Assembly (NCBI RefSeq): GCF_001984105.1
Contig: NZ_MTQM01000009.1
Coordinates: 806,001 to 870,000 of the forward strand
DNA length: 64,000 bases
Direction: 5' to 3'
Source: Microbacterium sp. CSI-V
GTDB lineage: Bacteria; Actinomycetota; Actinomycetes; Actinomycetales; Microbacteriaceae
Both the position numbers and the translations under genes were made by a program. Below, piece after piece: positions 34,860 to 43,626 of the stretch (positions within the stretch are counted from its first letter, which is position 1; each line of letters begins with the position of its first letter). The notes beneath the pieces were generated by a model. The model did no database searches. It saw only the letters and a program-made list of their open reading frames with translations, and was not told where the DNA came from.

Positions 34860-37564
34860 GACTTCTTCGCCGGGGCCTTGCGCGTGGTCGTCGTCTTCTT
34901 CGCCGCGGTGCGCTTGGGGGCGGGGCCCTTCGCGCGCTTGTCGGCGATGAGTTCGACGGCACGCTCGAAGGTGATGGCCATGGCGTCTTCGCCGCGCGGC
35001 ACCGTGGCGTTGGTCTCGCCGTCGGTGACGTACGGACCGAAGCGACCGTCCTTGAGCTTGATCGGCTTGCCGCTGACGGGGTCGGCGTCGAACTCCTTGA
35101 GCGCGCTCGACGCGCGCCGGGCGCCGTACTTGGGCTCGGCGTACTTGGCGAGGGCGTCTTCGAGGGTGATGTCGAAGATCTGGGTCTCGGAGTCGAGCGA
35201 CCGCGAGTCGGTGCCCTTCTTCAGGTACGGACCGAAGCGGCCGTTCTGCGCGGTGATCTCCTCACCGGTCGCGGGGTCGGCTCCGACGACGCGGGGCAGC
35301 GACAGCAGCTGCAGCGCGGTGTCGAGGTCGATGGTGTCGACCGACATCGAGCGGAAGAGGGATGCCGTGCGGGGCTTGGGCGCGGCCTCTTTCTTGGCGC
35401 CGCGCTTCTTCGGCGCTTCGACGACCTCGCCCGTGGCCTGGTCGACCTCTTCGGGCTCCTCGGCCTCGACTTCTTGCACGTAGGGTCCGAACCGGCCGTC
35501 CTTGACGACGATGAGCTTGCCGTTCTCGGGGTTCTCGCCCAGGACGCGGTCGCCGGCGATCGGCGCGTCGATGAGCTCCTGCGCCTTCTCGGGCGTGAGC
35601 TCGTCGGGCGCGAGGTCTTCGGGGATGTTGACGATGCGCGGCTTGGCGTCCTCGGGGGCACCGGGCTCGACGACCTCGAGGTAGGGGCCGTACTTGCCGA
35701 AGCGGAGGGTGGCCGTGTCGGTGATGCGCGTGGAGTTGAGCTCGCGCGCGTCGATCTCGCCGAGGTTCTCGACGATGTGGCGGAGGCCCACCTGCTTGTC
35801 GGAGCCGAAGTAGAAGGCCTTGAGCCATTCGGTGCGGCGCTGTTCGCCACGGGCGATGGCATCCAGGTCGTCTTCGAGAGCGGCGGTGAAGTCGTAGTCG
35901 ACGAGGTCGGCGAAGTGCTGTTCGAGCAGACGCACGACGCTGAAGGCGAGCCAGCTGGGCACGAGGGCCTGGCCGCGCTTGGTGACGTAGCCGCGGTCGA
36001 GGATCACGCCGATGATGCTGGCGAAGGTCGAGGGGCGACCGATGCCCTTCTCTTCGAGCGCCTTGACGAGGCTGGCTTCGGTGTAACGCGGCTTCGGCGA
36101 GGTGCTGTGGCCCTTGGGCTCGACGTCGCTGATCGCGAGCTCGTCGCCGACAGCGACGGCGGGGAGCGACTGGTCGGCGTCCTCGTCGTTGCGCTTCTCG
36201 TCGTTGCCCTCTTCGTACGCCTCGAGGAAGCCCTTGAAGGTGTACACGGTGCCCGAGGCGGTGAACTCGGCCTGCTTCTCCCCCGCCTGGACGGCGAGGG
36301 TGACCGTGGTCGTCTCGTACTTGGCATCCGACATCTGGCTGGCGACGGTGCGCTTCCAGATCAGGTCGTAGAGCTTCTGCTCGTCGCGGTCGAGCGACGA
36401 GGCGAGCGACGCGGGCGTGCGGAAGTGCTCGCCCGAGGGACGGATGGCCTCGTGCGCCTCCTGCGCGTTCTTGGACTTGCTCTTGTAGACGCGCGGGTTG
36501 GCCGGCACGGCCTTGTCGCCGTATAGCGCCACCGCCTGCTCGCGCGCGGCCGTGACGGCCTGCGTCGAGAGCGCGGTGGAGTCGGTACGCATATAGGTGA
36601 TGAAGCCCTTCTCGTAGAGACGCTGCGCGACGCCCATGGCGTGCTTGGCGCTCATCGAGAGCTTGCGTCCGGCCTCCTGCTGAAGCGTGGAGGTGGTGAA
36701 GGGTGCGCGGGGGCTGCGGGTTCCGGGCTTGGCCTCGACCTTGGCGACGGTGGCCTTGGCCGCGGCGATGATGTCGGCGGCGAGCGCGCGGGCCTGCGCC
36801 TCGTCGAGGACGACGACGGCCTTCTTGAGCTTTCCGTTGTCGTCGTAGTCGCCACCGCGGGCGAGCGGCGCGCCGTCGAGGCGGTTGAGGCGCGTCGTGA
36901 ACGACGAGCCCGACTTGGATGCCAGCGCCTCGACGTCCCAGTAGGTGGCCGAGACGAAGGCCATGCGTTCGCGTTCGCGCTCGACGACCATGCGGGTGGC
37001 GGCGGACTGCACGCGGCCGGCGCTGAGCGCGGTGCCTTCGCGGCCGGAGCCGACCTTGCGCCACAGGACGGGTGAGACGTCCCAGCCGTAGAGGCGGTCG
37101 AGGACGCGGCGGGTCTCCTGCGCGTCGACGAGCGACTCGTCGAGGTCGCGGGTGTGGTGGACGGCGTCCTGGATGGCGTCCTTGGTGATCTCGTGGAACA
37201 CCATGCGGCGGACGGGGACCTTGGGCTTGAGGACCTCGCGGAGGTGCCACGCGATGGCTTCGCCTTCGCGGTCACCATCGGTTGCGAGGAGGACTTCGTC
37301 GGCGGACTTCAGGGCGCGCTTGAGCTCGGCGACCGTCTTGGTCTTGCGGTCGTTGACGACGTAGTAGGGGTCGAAGTCGTTCTCGACGTCGATGGAGTAT
37401 TTGCCGTACGCCGCCTTCTTGTCGGCCGGGATCTCCTTCTTGGAGGCGAGGTCGCGGATGTGCCCGACCGAGCTGAGCACTTCGTATCCGTCGCCGAGGT
37501 ATCCCTGGATCGACTTCATCTTCGTCGGGGACTCGACGATGACGAGCTTCTTGCCGTTTGCCAC
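34856..37564 (-). CDS. topA: DNA topoisomerase I
   Basis: The 902-aa type IA enzyme has the Toprim start KLVIVESPTKMKSIQGYLG with acidic triad DGDREGEAIAWHL, catalytic Tyr324 in TYMRTDSTALS, and IGRPSTFASIIGVI. The C-terminal part has repeated GRFGPYV-type modules and ends in a Lys/Ala/Thr-rich tail (KKTTTTRKAPAKKS), as in actinobacteria. I start it at GTG 37564 (GAAAGGACC ribosome site), because KLVIVES must lie at the N-terminus. The frame is open far upstream into the TadE/G-like gene. Confidence 0.95.
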   Translation of the reverse strand: MANGKKLVIVESPTKMKSIQGYLGDGYEVLSSVGHIRDLASKKEIPADKKAAYGKYSIDVENDFDPYYVVNDRKTKTVAELKRALKSADEVLLATDGDREGEAIAWHLREVLKPKVPVRRMVFHEITKDAIQDAVHHTRDLDESLVDAQETRRVLDRLYGWDVSPVLWRKVGSGREGTALSAGRVQSAATRMVVERERERMAFVSATYWDVEALASKSGSSFTTRLNRLDGAPLARGGDYDDNGKLKKAVVVLDEAQARALAADIIAAAKATVAKVEAKPGTRSPRAPFTTSTLQQEAGRKLSMSAKHAMGVAQRLYEKGFITYMRTDSTALSTQAVTAAREQAVALYGDKAVPANPRVYKSKSKNAQEAHEAIRPSGEHFRTPASLASSLDRDEQKLYDLIWKRTVASQMSDAKYETTTVTLAVQAGEKQAEFTASGTVYTFKGFLEAYEEGNDEKRNDEDADQSLPAVAVGDELAISDVEPKGHSTSPKPRYTEASLVKALEEKGIGRPSTFASIIGVILDRGYVTKRGQALVPSWLAFSVVRLLEQHFADLVDYDFTAALEDDLDAIARGEQRRTEWLKAFYFGSDKQVGLRHIVENLGEIDARELNSTRITDTATLRFGKYGPYLEVVEPGAPEDAKPRIVNIPEDLAPDELTPEKAQELIDAPIAGDRVLGENPENGKLIVVKDGRFGPYVQEVEAEEPEEVDQATGEVVEAPKKRGAKKEAAPKPRTASLFRSMSVDTIDLDTALQLLSLPRVVGADPATGEEITAQNGRFGPYLKKGTDSRSLDSETQIFDITLEDALAKYAEPKYGARRASSALKEFDADPVSGKPIKLKDGRFGPYVTDGETNATVPRGEDAMAITFERAVELIADKRAKGPAPKRTAAKKTTTTRKAPAKKS

Positions 37565-37954
37565 TGGGGTCCTTTCTTCGTTGCACACCATACACACGCC
37601 TCCCTGTCCGGGTTCCGGGAGGTCATGCGCCGCCGAGACATCGGGTGGTCCCGCGCGGGAGCGTGCAGCGAACGGAATCCCACCGTACGCGCTGCCGACG
37701 GTGACCGTGGCGACGAGGCCGTCGACATCGCATTCGCTCAGGTTCGCGCCGCCCGCGTCCGCGACCGCCGTGGCCGCCTCGCACGGCACCCCGGCGACCG
37801 CGCCGCTGACGGTGTCGGCGGCGGCGAGGGCCGCCGCATCCGCGATTCCGGCGAGGCGTTCCGCCTGCGCGACGGCACCCGCCACGACGGCCAGGCCGAG
37901 CGCCGCGACCGCGACGGCCGCGACCACGCCGACCGTCGCCGCACTGCCGGCCAT
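37565..37954 (-). CDS. TadE/G-like (Rv3654c-type) protein, stop codon absent
   Basis: Starting at ATG 37954 (its TGATG overlaps the TadE stop) the frame encodes a typical helicase/secretion-neighbourhood TadE-like protein: one membrane helix (about 4-28), AERLAGIADAAALAAADTVSGA, ECDVDGLVATVTVG and FAARSRAGPP, where relatives normally end. I checked the codons from 37954 to 37562: no TAA, TAG or TGA occurs, so the frame runs on into topA. Either the last 45 codons are a natural tail joined to TopA or a stop was lost. The 5' two-thirds is surely a gene; its end is uncertain. Confidence 0.7.
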
Positions 37955-38286
37955 CACCCGCCCCCGTCGAGTGCACACGACCGCGCCGAGAGGGGGCCGA
38001 CGGGCAAGGGCACCGGAACCGGCGCAGCCACGTCGACGCACACCAGCGCATCCGCGCGACGGACGTCGACGGTCGCGCCCACGCCCGCGACGACGGCGCG
38101 GGCACCGGCGTCGTCTCCGCGCCCGAACAACCGCGCCGACTCGGCGGCGGCGTGCTGCAGGCGTACCGCCGCCGCGCCCGCGGACAGGGCGCCGAGGCCG
38201 AGTGCCAACACGAGCACGACGGCGGGGAGCGCCACGGCGAACTCCGCCGTCACGGCTCCGCGGTCGTCGAGGCCCACGGGTCTCAT
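37954..38286 (-). CDS. TadE-family pilus-like protein
   Basis: The 110-aa protein has the TadE N-terminus DDRGAVTAEFAVALPAVVLVLALGLGAL followed by a small extracytoplasmic part with two Cys. Pseudopilins of this type are cleaved before Glu and inserted in the envelope. It overlaps the DUF4244 gene by 4 nt. Confidence 0.85.
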   Translation of the reverse strand: MRPVGLDDRGAVTAEFAVALPAVVLVLALGLGALSAGAAAVRLQHAAAESARLFGRGDDAGARAVVAGVGATVDVRRADALVCVDVAAPVPVPLPVGPLSARSCALDGGG

Positions 38287-38528
38287 TGCACCGTCAGGGC
38301 ACGCCGGACGAGGTCGGTGAGGATGCCGCGCACCTCGTCGGACCGCATGATGACGACGAGCAGCCCAGCGAAGGCGACCGCCGCCATCGTGGCGATCGCG
38401 TACTCGGCCGTGGCGGCGCCGCGATCGTCGAGGAAGAGCCGTCCGGCTCGCCGCGACGTGAGCGGCGGCAGGACGGGAAAGCAGGGTGCGGGGCGAGACG
38501 TTCGAACGGACACGGGACTCCTTCTCAT
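38283..38528 (-). CDS. DUF4244 (Flp-pilin-like) protein
   Basis: The 81-aa protein carries DDRGAATAEYAIATMAAVAFAGLLVV, the Flp/DUF4244 pilin-like segment, and a short amphipathic C-terminus. It is the small pilin of this Tad-type cluster. ATG 38528 follows AAGGAG. Confidence 0.85.
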   Translation of the reverse strand: MRRSPVSVRTSRPAPCFPVLPPLTSRRAGRLFLDDRGAATAEYAIATMAAVAFAGLLVVIMRSDEVRGILTDLVRRALTVQ

Positions 38529-38539
38529 GGGTGGACGGT

Positions 38540-39430
38540 TCAGAGGGGCAGGACGGTGGAGCGGACGACGCCGAGGACGGCCGGGACGACGCCGAGAAGA
38601 AGGAAAGCCGGCAGCGTGCAGATGCCGAGCGGGAGGAGGAGTCGCGTCGACAGCCGTGCCGCGGTCTCCCTCCCCTGCGCGCGGGCACGCTGGCGCGCGA
38701 GCCACGCCTCGCCGCGGAGCAGTTCGACCGCGGGCGCCCCGGTTCGGACGGAGAGGTCGAGGGCCGCGGTGATGCCCACCGGAACGTCGGCCGAAGGGGT
38801 CGCTCCGCGTTCGGCCGCGACCAGCGCCTGAGCTCGGTCGACGGACGCCCCGGACGAGAGGGCCACGGCGACGAGCTCGGCCTCCCACCCGGCGAGATCG
38901 GTACCGGGTTCCGCGCGGCGGGCGAGGCGCCGTGTCCAGACATGAGACACCCCGATGAGCAGGAGGCCCGCGATCACGGCGCCGGCGCCGAGCGACTCTG
39001 TGACCACCCGCAGCGGGTCGAGTCCGAGGGCGATGCCGAGCGGGAGGCCGAGAAGCGGGAGCCAGGTCAGGAGCCGCGCGGTGGCCACGGGTTCGGAGAG
39101 CGCGACGACGACGTCGTCGTGGACCTCGTGTGCGTCGCGGAGCGCGGCGACGGCGGATCGCAGCGTGTCCGCGAGGGGTGCGCCGACAGCGACCGCCACG
39201 GCCCAGGCCCTCGCGATGTCGTTCCACGCCCCACCGCCGAGACGGAGCGCCGCGGCGACGTCTCCCCCGCTCTCGGCGGCCCGTGCCGCTTCGACGAGCA
39301 CCGCGTCTCCGTCGCGAGCGAGATGTCGCCAGGCGGCCGGTACCGTCACCCCCGCCGACAGGAGAACGCTGAGTCTCATCGCCACCTCGATCACCGACGT
39401 GTCGGCGCCGCCCCGCGTCGATCGCTTCAT
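38540..39430 (-). CDS. Type II secretion F-family membrane protein (TadB/TadC type)
   Basis: The 296-aa protein has several membrane helices and the T2SSF pattern: LSVLLSAGVTVPAAWRHLA, ALSSGASVDRAQALVAA and LLLPLGICTLPAFLLLGVVPAVLGVV. It forms the inner membrane platform of the Tad-like machine. It overlaps tadA by 4 nt. Confidence 0.87.
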   Translation of the reverse strand: MKRSTRGGADTSVIEVAMRLSVLLSAGVTVPAAWRHLARDGDAVLVEAARAAESGGDVAAALRLGGGAWNDIARAWAVAVAVGAPLADTLRSAVAALRDAHEVHDDVVVALSEPVATARLLTWLPLLGLPLGIALGLDPLRVVTESLGAGAVIAGLLLIGVSHVWTRRLARRAEPGTDLAGWEAELVAVALSSGASVDRAQALVAAERGATPSADVPVGITAALDLSVRTGAPAVELLRGEAWLARQRARAQGRETAARLSTRLLLPLGICTLPAFLLLGVVPAVLGVVRSTVLPL

Positions 39431-40434
39431 GTGCAGCGAACCTCTCGGACCCTCAAGCGATCACCGTTCAGCGTCGGGCGACCGATTCCGACGACCCGCC
39501 GCCGCCCGCCCCGGCGCTCGACGTGCACGATTGCGTGCAGGGCGCTGACCGCCTGACGCGCGAGAGAAGCGGCATCCATCCCCGCAAGCGCGCCCAGAGC
39601 TTCGAGCCGGGCCGGGACTTCGGCGATTCCCCGAGCGTGCAGTGTTCCCGCCCCGCCGTCGTGCCCGGTGTTGAGCGCGAGGAGGAGCTCTCGGATCTCG
39701 GCACCGCGGCACTCCCCCAGCACGAGACGATCCGGTCGCATCCGCAGTGCTTCGCGCACCAGGCGTTCCAGCGCGATGCCGCCCGCGCCCTCGAGATTCG
39801 ACTGACGCGCTTCGAGGGCGACGTGATGGGGGTGCTGGGGTCGGAGCTCGGAGACCTCCTCGATCGTGAGGATGCGCTCCGCGGCGGGGACGCGCGAGAG
39901 CAGCGCCGACAGCAGCGTCGTCTTGCCCGCCCCGGTCGCTCCCGAGATGAGGACGTTCGAGCGTTCATCCACCATCTCCTCGAGCTGCGCGCGGATACCC
40001 GGGGGGAACATCCCCGTCGCATCCAGCGCCTCGAGGTCGGGGGCGTCCCACCGCGGAACCCGGATCGAGATCGCCGTCCCGCGCACGGCGACCGGCGCGA
40101 GGACCGCGTGCACCCTCACCCCCCGTTCGAGCCGGACGTCGACGCAGGGAGAGGCGTCGTCGAGGTGTCGGCCCCCGAGTGCGATCAACCGCACGGCGAG
40201 CCGGCGCACCTCGGCTTCGCTCGCCCGCCACGACGGCACGCGTTCGGCTCCGCGCCCCCGGTCGATGAAGAGGCCGTCCTCGCCGTTCACGAACACGTCG
40301 CTGACGTCGGGGTCGGCAAGGAACGGACGGAGGAAGGCCAGACCCGGGTCGGCCCAGGCCGACGGCATCCCGGCGAGCGGGGAGGGCGGTGGGGTGGCGG
40401 ATTCCGGAACGGGGAACAGGAGCGGGGAGATCAC
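39427..40434 (-). CDS. tadA: TadA/CpaF secretion ATPase
   Basis: The 335-aa protein has PDVSDVFVNGEDG, ASPCVDVRLERGVRVHAVLAP, Walker A GATGAGKTT, Asp box TIEEVSEL, and HxxxARxS-like LEARQSNLEG with RPDRLVLGECRGAE as Walker B. It drives assembly of the Tad fibre. GTG 40434 has no ribosome site; ATG 40368 is an alternative. In M. tuberculosis the same group of genes (Rv3659c-Rv3654c) lies beside 6C RNA. Confidence 0.9.
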   Translation of the reverse strand: MISPLLFPVPESATPPPSPLAGMPSAWADPGLAFLRPFLADPDVSDVFVNGEDGLFIDRGRGAERVPSWRASEAEVRRLAVRLIALGGRHLDDASPCVDVRLERGVRVHAVLAPVAVRGTAISIRVPRWDAPDLEALDATGMFPPGIRAQLEEMVDERSNVLISGATGAGKTTLLSALLSRVPAAERILTIEEVSELRPQHPHHVALEARQSNLEGAGGIALERLVREALRMRPDRLVLGECRGAEIRELLLALNTGHDGGAGTLHARGIAEVPARLEALGALAGMDAASLARQAVSALHAIVHVERRGGRRRVVGIGRPTLNGDRLRVREVRCT

Positions 40435-40550
40435 ACCGACGACGGTAGGAAGTCCGCCCGTCCCGGCGCGGGGCCGATGGACTCATCCGTGGAGCGGTCC
40501 GCGACTTCGCGGCCTGGGGAGGAACCGACGGCCCGTCGAAACGGGCCCGG

Positions 40551-40658
40551 AAAAAGAGGGGGCGGCATCCCGTCAATGGGGGGCGAGGGATGCCGCCACG
40601 CGCCGGGGAAAAATTGGGGGGCTCCCCCCGACGCGCTGCCGGAAGCGATGTTCGGGCA
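40551..40658 (-). ncRNA. 6C small RNA (B11-like)
   Basis: On the minus strand are two stem-loops, each with CCCCCC (complements of 40578-40583 and 40616-40621). The second has an 11-bp stem (arms 40561-40571 and 40587-40597) with the loop holding C6 and ATTGAC, and is followed by a TTTTT terminator tail at 40555-40551. This matches the actinobacterial 6C RNA. A -10 box TAGTCT (40670-40665) predicts a start near 40658. 6C in mycobacteria (B11) regulates through its C-rich loops and lies beside the same Tad locus. Confidence 0.85.
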
Positions 40659-40664
40659 GGGACA

Positions 40665-40670
40665 AGACTA
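40665..40670 (-). promoter_or_regulatory. -10 box of 6C RNA
   Basis: TAGTCT on the minus strand, about 7 nt before the predicted RNA start. The -35 region (TTCCTT-like) is weak. Confidence 0.5.
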
Positions 40671-40838
40671 ACCGTCTCGCGCCCCGGAAGGAACCGAATG
40701 GCTCGAAAAGCGAGCGATATATCAGCTGGGTCGTTTTCGTCGGATGCCAACTATCGGAGGTAACCGCCCTCCGCGGCGGAGGGATAGCGTGACCGTGGCG
40801 CGAGGACGCGCCGTGCCTCGACCGCGAAGGAGCGCCAG

Positions 40839-42806
40839 ATGAGCAGCCAGATCGATCATCTCCTCAACGAGACCCGCCGTTTCGCCCCCTCGGCGGAGTT
40901 CGCCGCGAATGCCGTGGGCGACGCGAGTCTGTACGAGCGCGCCGCAGCCGACCGGGAAGGCTTCTGGGCGGATCAGGCGCGTGAGCTCCACTGGCACACG
41001 CCGTTCACGACCGTGCTCGACTGGTCGAACCCGCCGTTCGCCGAGTGGTTCGCCGACGGCGAGCTCAACGTCGCGTACAACTGCCTCGACCGGCACGTGG
41101 AGGCCGGCAACGGCGACCGCATCGCGCTGCGGTGGGAGGGCGAGCCCGGCGACCGGCGCGATGTCACCTACGCCGAGCTCACCGACGAGGTGAAGCGCCT
41201 CTCGAACGTCCTCATCGACCTGGGCATCGAGCGCGGTGACCGCGTCGCGATCTACCTGCCGATGATCCCCGAGGCCATCGCCTCGATGCTCGCCGTCGCC
41301 CGGATCGGCGCTGTGCACTCGGTCGTCTTCGGCGGCTTCTCGGCTGACAGCCTCCGCTCCCGCATCGACGACGCCGGCGCGAAGCTCGTCATCACGGCCG
41401 ACGGCGGCTGGCGCAAGGGCAAGGTCTCGCCGCTCAAGCCCGCGGTCGACCAGGCCCTCGCTGACCGCAACGGAGCCGGCATCCAGGAGACCGTCGAGCA
41501 CGTGCTGGTCGTCCGGCGCGGGAAGAACGACGTCGAGTGGACCGACGACCGCGACATCTGGTGGCACGACGTCGTGCCGCAGGCCTCGTCCGAGCACGAG
41601 GCCGGGGCCTTCCCCGCCGAGAACCCGCTGTTCATCCTCTACACCTCCGGCACCACGGGGAAGCCGAAGGGCATCCTGCACACGTCCGGCGGCTACCTCA
41701 CCCAGGCGGCGTTCACGAACCGGGTGGTGCACGACGTGCACCCCGAGACCGACGTCTACTGGTGCACCGCCGACATCGGCTGGATCACCGGCCACACCTA
41801 CGTCGCCTACGGCCCCCTCGCCAACGGAGCGACGCAGCTCCTCTTCGAAGGCACCCCCGACACTCCGCACCCGGGCCGCTGGTGGGAGCTCATCCAGAAC
41901 CACGGCGTGACCGTCTTCTACACCGCGCCCACCGCGATCCGGTCGTTCATGAAGATCGGCCGCGACGTGCCGCAGAGCTTCGACCTGTCGTCGCTGCGCC
42001 TGCTCGGTTCGGTCGGCGAACCCATCAACCCCGAGGCGTGGATCTGGTACCGCGACATCATCGGCGCCGACCGCGCGCCGATCGTCGACACGTGGTGGCA
42101 GACCGAGACGGGCGCCATCATGATCTCCGCCCTCCCCGGGGTCACCGAGACCAAGCCCGGCTCGGCGCAGGTGCCGCTCCCCGGCATCTCGATCGACGTC
42201 GTCGACGACGCCGGCGAGCCGGTCGGCCACGGCAACGGCGGGCTGCTCGTCATCACCGAGCCCTGGCCGTCGATGCTGCGCGGCATCTGGGGCGACCCCG
42301 ACCGCTTCGTCGAGACGTACTGGCAGAAGTTCGCCGACAAGGGCTACTACTTCGCCGGCGACGGCGCACGCCTCGACGACGACGGCGACGTATGGCTGCT
42401 CGGCCGCGTCGACGACGTCATGAACGTCTCCGGCCACCGCCTCTCCACCGCCGAGATCGAATCGGCTCTCGTCGGACACGAGGGCGTCGCCGAGGCCGCG
42501 GTGGTCGGAGCGTCGGACGAGACCACCGGACAGGCCGTCGTCGCGTTCGTCATCATCAAGAGCCGCTACATGAAGAAGAACGGCGTCGACGGCCTCGGCG
42601 ACGAGCTGCGTCGCTGGGTCGGAGAGCAGATCGGCCCGATCGCCCGCCCGCGCGACGTCTACATCGTGGGCGAGCTGCCCAAGACCCGATCCGGCAAGAT
42701 CATGCGGCGTCTCCTCCGCGACGTCGCCGAGGGCCGCGAGGTCGGCGACACCACCACCCTCGCCGACACCGCGGTCATGAGCGTCATCAGCGCCCAGGTG
42801 AAGTGA
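40839..42806 (+). CDS. acsA: Acetyl-CoA synthetase
   Basis: The 655-aa ligase turns acetate, ATP and CoA into acetyl-CoA. Visible motifs: YTSGTTGKPKGILH (P-loop), TWWQTETGAIMI, YYFAGDGARLDDDGDVWLLGRVDDVMNVSGHRLSTAEIES and the catalytic Lys of SGKIMRRLLRDVA. That Lys is the usual acetylation-control site. ATG 40839 follows AAGGAGCGCC. A strong terminator follows it. Confidence 0.97.
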   Translation: MSSQIDHLLNETRRFAPSAEFAANAVGDASLYERAAADREGFWADQARELHWHTPFTTVLDWSNPPFAEWFADGELNVAYNCLDRHVEAGNGDRIALRWEGEPGDRRDVTYAELTDEVKRLSNVLIDLGIERGDRVAIYLPMIPEAIASMLAVARIGAVHSVVFGGFSADSLRSRIDDAGAKLVITADGGWRKGKVSPLKPAVDQALADRNGAGIQETVEHVLVVRRGKNDVEWTDDRDIWWHDVVPQASSEHEAGAFPAENPLFILYTSGTTGKPKGILHTSGGYLTQAAFTNRVVHDVHPETDVYWCTADIGWITGHTYVAYGPLANGATQLLFEGTPDTPHPGRWWELIQNHGVTVFYTAPTAIRSFMKIGRDVPQSFDLSSLRLLGSVGEPINPEAWIWYRDIIGADRAPIVDTWWQTETGAIMISALPGVTETKPGSAQVPLPGISIDVVDDAGEPVGHGNGGLLVITEPWPSMLRGIWGDPDRFVETYWQKFADKGYYFAGDGARLDDDGDVWLLGRVDDVMNVSGHRLSTAEIESALVGHEGVAEAAVVGASDETTGQAVVAFVIIKSRYMKKNGVDGLGDELRRWVGEQIGPIARPRDVYIVGELPKTRSGKIMRRLLRDVAEGREVGDTTTLADTAVMSVISAQVK

Positions 42807-42813
42807 CGCGCTG

Positions 42814-42858
42814 AAGGATCGTGGATGCCGGGGGTCCTGGCATCCACGATCTTTCTTT
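42814..42858 (+). terminator. Intrinsic terminator after acsA
   Basis: A 13-bp perfect stem (42817-42829 with 42839-42851) extended by A/T and G-T pairs, followed by TTTCTTT. Confidence 0.9.
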
Positions 42859-42870
42859 GCGCGATCACAC

Positions 42871-42932
42871 GGTGTATACCAAGAACGCAACTAACGGGCC
42901 AGGGCGCCCTTCTCAACTCGCTTTTGTATACA
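42871..42932 (+). promoter_or_regulatory. Two GTATAC palindromes, probable GntR operators, with promoter
   Basis: GGTGTATACC at 42871-42880 and TTGTATACAC (perfect TGTATACA at 42925-42932) flank the likely -10 box TATACA (42927-42932). FCD-type GntR regulators often bind TNGTATACNA. Binding would block the promoter of the GntR-prpD-prpB-prpC operon, so the regulator likely controls itself. Confidence 0.65.
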
Positions 42933-42963
42933 CTGGGGGGAATCGAGGGCGAGGAGGGATGCC

Positions 42964-43626
42964 ATGCGCGCCAGCGACCGCGCCTACTCCGCGCTCCTCG
43001 AGGAAATCCAGACCGGCGTGCTCGCCCCCGGCACCGTCCTCGGCGAGGTCGAGCAGTCCGCCCGCCTCGGCGTCAGCCGCACCCCCCTCCGCGCGGCGCT
43101 CGCCCGGCTCACCGCCGACGGGCTCGTCGCCCAGACCTCCCCGCGCATCACCGTCGTCACCGCGGTCGACGGCGACGACATCCGCGCGCTGTTCGTCGTC
43201 CGGCGGGCGCTCGAAGAAGCCGCGGCACGGCTCGCTGCCGCGTCCCCCCGCGCCACCGAGTTCGCGGCCCTGACGGCCGCCTTCGACGCCGCCCATCTCG
43301 ACGGCGAGGCCGCACGCGACGACTACTACCGCCTCATCGCGGACTTCGACGCGGCGCTCGACGAGGCTGCGGCCAACGACTACCTCGCTTCGGCGCTGCG
43401 CTCCGTCCGCACCCACCTCGTCCGCGTGCGACGTCTCGCCCGCTACCAGCCCGAGCGGCTCGCCGCCTCGGTGTCGGAGCACCGGCTGATCGCCGCCGCG
43501 ATCGCCGCGGGCGATGCCGACCTCGCCGCCCACGCCACCCACGTGCACCTGCACAACGCCCTCACCAGCATCCTCGAGTCCCTCGACGACGCCGCCCCCT
43601 CGCCCCATCGAAAGGCCCTCGCATGA
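42964..43626 (+). CDS. GntR/FCD transcription regulator of the methylcitrate operon
   Basis: The 220-aa protein has an N-terminal GntR wing-helix ([37 protein letters not shown]) and a C-terminal FCD effector domain ([51 protein letters not shown]). Ribosome site GGAGGG. Its stop overlaps the prpD start. By position it senses a propionate-pathway intermediate such as methylcitrate; this is inferred. Confidence 0.88.
   Translation: MRASDRAYSALLEEIQTGVLAPGTVLGEVEQSARLGVSRTPLRAALARLTADGLVAQTSPRITVVTAVDGDDIRALFVVRRALEEAAARLAAASPRATEFAALTAAFDAAHLDGEAARDDYYRLIADFDAALDEAAANDYLASALRSVRTHLVRVRRLARYQPERLAASVSEHRLIAAAIAAGDADLAAHATHVHLHNALTSILESLDDAAPSPHRKALA

Noticed and set aside
40561..40597. Hairpin read as a plain terminator for acsA or tadA
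   Set aside because: It lies upstream of both genes, and its C6 loop with a second C6 hairpin and T-tail fits 6C RNA.
40722..42890. 722-codon open frame opposite acsA
   Set aside because: acsA has all adenylate-forming motifs and normal length; the antisense frame is typical high-GC shadow.
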